Of a stretch of DNA of 5,956 nt, positions 5,399 through 5,956 are shown piece by piece. Every line of letters starts with the position of its first letter. Within the stretch, counting starts at the first letter, position 1. The notes beneath the pieces were generated by a model that made no database searches, had not been told where the DNA came from, and was given only the letters and a program-made list of their open reading frames with translations. The position numbers and the translations under genes are program-made. Source of the stretch: Chloroflexota bacterium (GTDB lineage Bacteria > Chloroflexota > Dormibacteria > CF-121); NCBI GenBank assembly GCA_005880605.1, contig VBIS01000126.1, positions 1 through 5,956 on the forward strand. The letters are read 5' to 3'.

Positions 5399-5531
5399 TA
5401 TGGCACCGCTTTGCGACAGCTGCGTGTCGGACTTTGAAGCCAGCATCCTGCATTTTGGAGGAGGCGGAGCGACCCGCTTTTGGAAAACCCGCGGCGGCGC
5501 GTCCGAAGGCTGATATCGTTCAAGCACGCCC
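5397..5531. promoter_or_regulatory. Divergent control region between recJ and the aldehyde dehydrogenase gene
   Basis: This 133-bp gap (plus the first recJ bases) holds no supported gene. On the minus strand the extended -10 box TGC-CATAAT (5405-5397) is the best promoter element, matching TATAAT at 5 of 6; it overlaps the recJ ATG. On the plus strand TATCGT (5514-5519, 4 of 6) lies 12 bp before the GTG of the rightward gene. Two AT-rich TTTTGGA words (5453-5459 and 5478-5484) stand out from GC-rich flanks, the second inside the dyad TTTT-GG-AAAA (5478-5487). Good -35 boxes are not evident. Confidence 0.35.
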
Positions 5532-5956
5532 GTGGCAGTTAGCGCCGAAGCTCCCACGACCACAACTCGTACTGAGCTGGACGCGGCGGTCGAGCGGCTG
5601 CGTGCCGGCGCCCCAAGCTTCGCGCGACTCGGGATCACTGGACGGATCGCCCTGGCCGAATCCATGCGCGTCGGCTACGGTCGGATGGCTGCGCGGGGCG
5701 TGCGCGCGGCCTGTGAAGCCAAGGAGCTCGCGGTCGGGACCGCCGCCGAGGCCGAGGAGTGGATCGCTCACCCCTTCATCACCCTGGTTCATCTTCGGCT
5801 GTGGATCGCCGCGCTTCGATCGATCGAGCGGAGCGGCACCACAACAATTGGCCGGGTCGGTCGGACCATCGACGGTCGGCCTCTCGTAAAAGTCTTCCCA
5901 TCCAACCTGCTCGATGCCACGCTCTTTCCTCGCGTCCATGGAGAGGTTCACCTCCA
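5532..5956 (+). CDS. Aldehyde dehydrogenase superfamily protein, N-terminal 141 codons (runs off window)
   Basis: The frame opens after an in-frame TGA (5511-5513); GTG 5532 is the first usable start, and the frame stays open to the window end. The product begins (M)AVSAEAPTTTTRTELDAAVE and continues with the helical ARLGITGRIALAESM (about 31-45), CEAKELAVGTA (61-71), a helix-rich EEWIAHPFITLVHLRLWIAAL (75-95) and GRPLVKVFPSNLLDATLF near 115-132. This resembles a divergent bacterial aldehyde dehydrogenase group, in which an N-terminal helical bundle with an AKG/AKE-type motif and an EEWL-like helix precedes the NAD-binding core. Such enzymes oxidise aldehydes to acids with NAD(P)+. The catalytic cysteine and glutamate would lie beyond the window, so the reaction cannot be confirmed. 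Codon use is strongly GC-biased and clean. No Shine-Dalgarno is visible. The start is divergent from recJ. Confidence 0.68.
   Translation, partial: MAVSAEAPTTTTRTELDAAVERLRAGAPSFARLGITGRIALAESMRVGYGRMAARGVRAACEAKELAVGTAAEAEEWIAHPFITLVHLRLWIAALRSIERSGTTTIGRVGRTIDGRPLVKVFPSNLLDATLFPRVHGEVHL

Noticed and set aside
5399..5531. LexA/SOS box upstream of recJ
   Set aside because: No GAAC-N4-GTTC or CTG-N10-CAG-like dyad convincing enough was found; the GATATC at 5512-5517 is just a short palindrome.
5399..5665. 89-residue N-terminal extension of the recJ frame
   Set aside because: It is low in complexity, absent from RecJ proteins, and its first half is antisense to the well-supported rightward coding frame starting at 5532.
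5520..5951. 143-codon minus-strand frame antisense to the aldehyde dehydrogenase gene, and the 5227-5889 plus-strand frame
   Set aside because: Both have shadow-like composition; the plus frame at 5532 has recognisable family sequence and better codon use.
1..5956. Mobile element, CRISPR array, defence system or tRNA
   Set aside because: No transposase, integrase, regular repeat-spacer pattern, terminal repeats or tRNA-like cloverleaf was seen; all eight genes are housekeeping-type or small chromosomal genes.

Overview
The window is GC-rich, densely coded chromosomal DNA with genes on both strands. It reads as ordinary housekeeping sequence from a high-GC Gram-positive-side lineage. Chloroflexota, Candidatus Dormibacterota or Actinomycetota fit best: there is a PyrR-type leader hairpin that covers the Shine-Dalgarno site, a DUF2905 membrane protein, and many genes with no visible Shine-Dalgarno. 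The lineage is an inference from style, not from a marker gene. No rRNA, tRNA, CRISPR array, insertion sequence, transposase or phage gene is visible.

Layout. Positions 1-80 (minus) hold the first 26 codons of a gene that looks like pyrB (aspartate carbamoyltransferase). Just upstream lie a PyrR-binding hairpin (89-118) and a strong sigma-70 promoter (134-162). Positions 140-265 form a divergent control region containing a 15-bp dyad (188-202). Rightward from it run a small CxxS glutaredoxin (266-508) and a two-helix DUF2905 membrane protein (572-787). These meet dnaJ (784-1824, minus) tail to tail, with overlapping stop codons. Divergent from dnaJ, only 23 bp from its start, is a 98-residue unrecognised gene (1848-2144, plus). 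It ends 7 bp short of the end of cbiA/cobB (2152-3561, minus), the corrin a,c-diamide synthase. Upstream of that, after a 109-bp gap holding a candidate promoter and a leader hairpin, is recJ (3671-5398, minus). Divergent from recJ, after a 133-bp gap, is the 5' part of an aldehyde-dehydrogenase-superfamily gene (5532 to the window end, plus).

How the genes relate. There is no single pathway here: pyrimidine synthesis (pyrB), redox (glutaredoxin), protein folding (dnaJ), cobalamin synthesis (cbiA) and DNA repair (recJ) sit side by side. Regulation is the most informative part. The pyrB leader can be assigned in detail to the PyrR system and appears to act on translation. Five of the eight gene starts (glutaredoxin, dnaJ, the 98-residue gene, recJ and the aldehyde dehydrogenase) show no Shine-Dalgarno, and several have a plausible -10 box close to the start codon, which suggests leaderless or very-short-leader mRNAs. 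The DnaJ carries only two of the four usual zinc motifs. I did not find evidence of a wholly new biological system.
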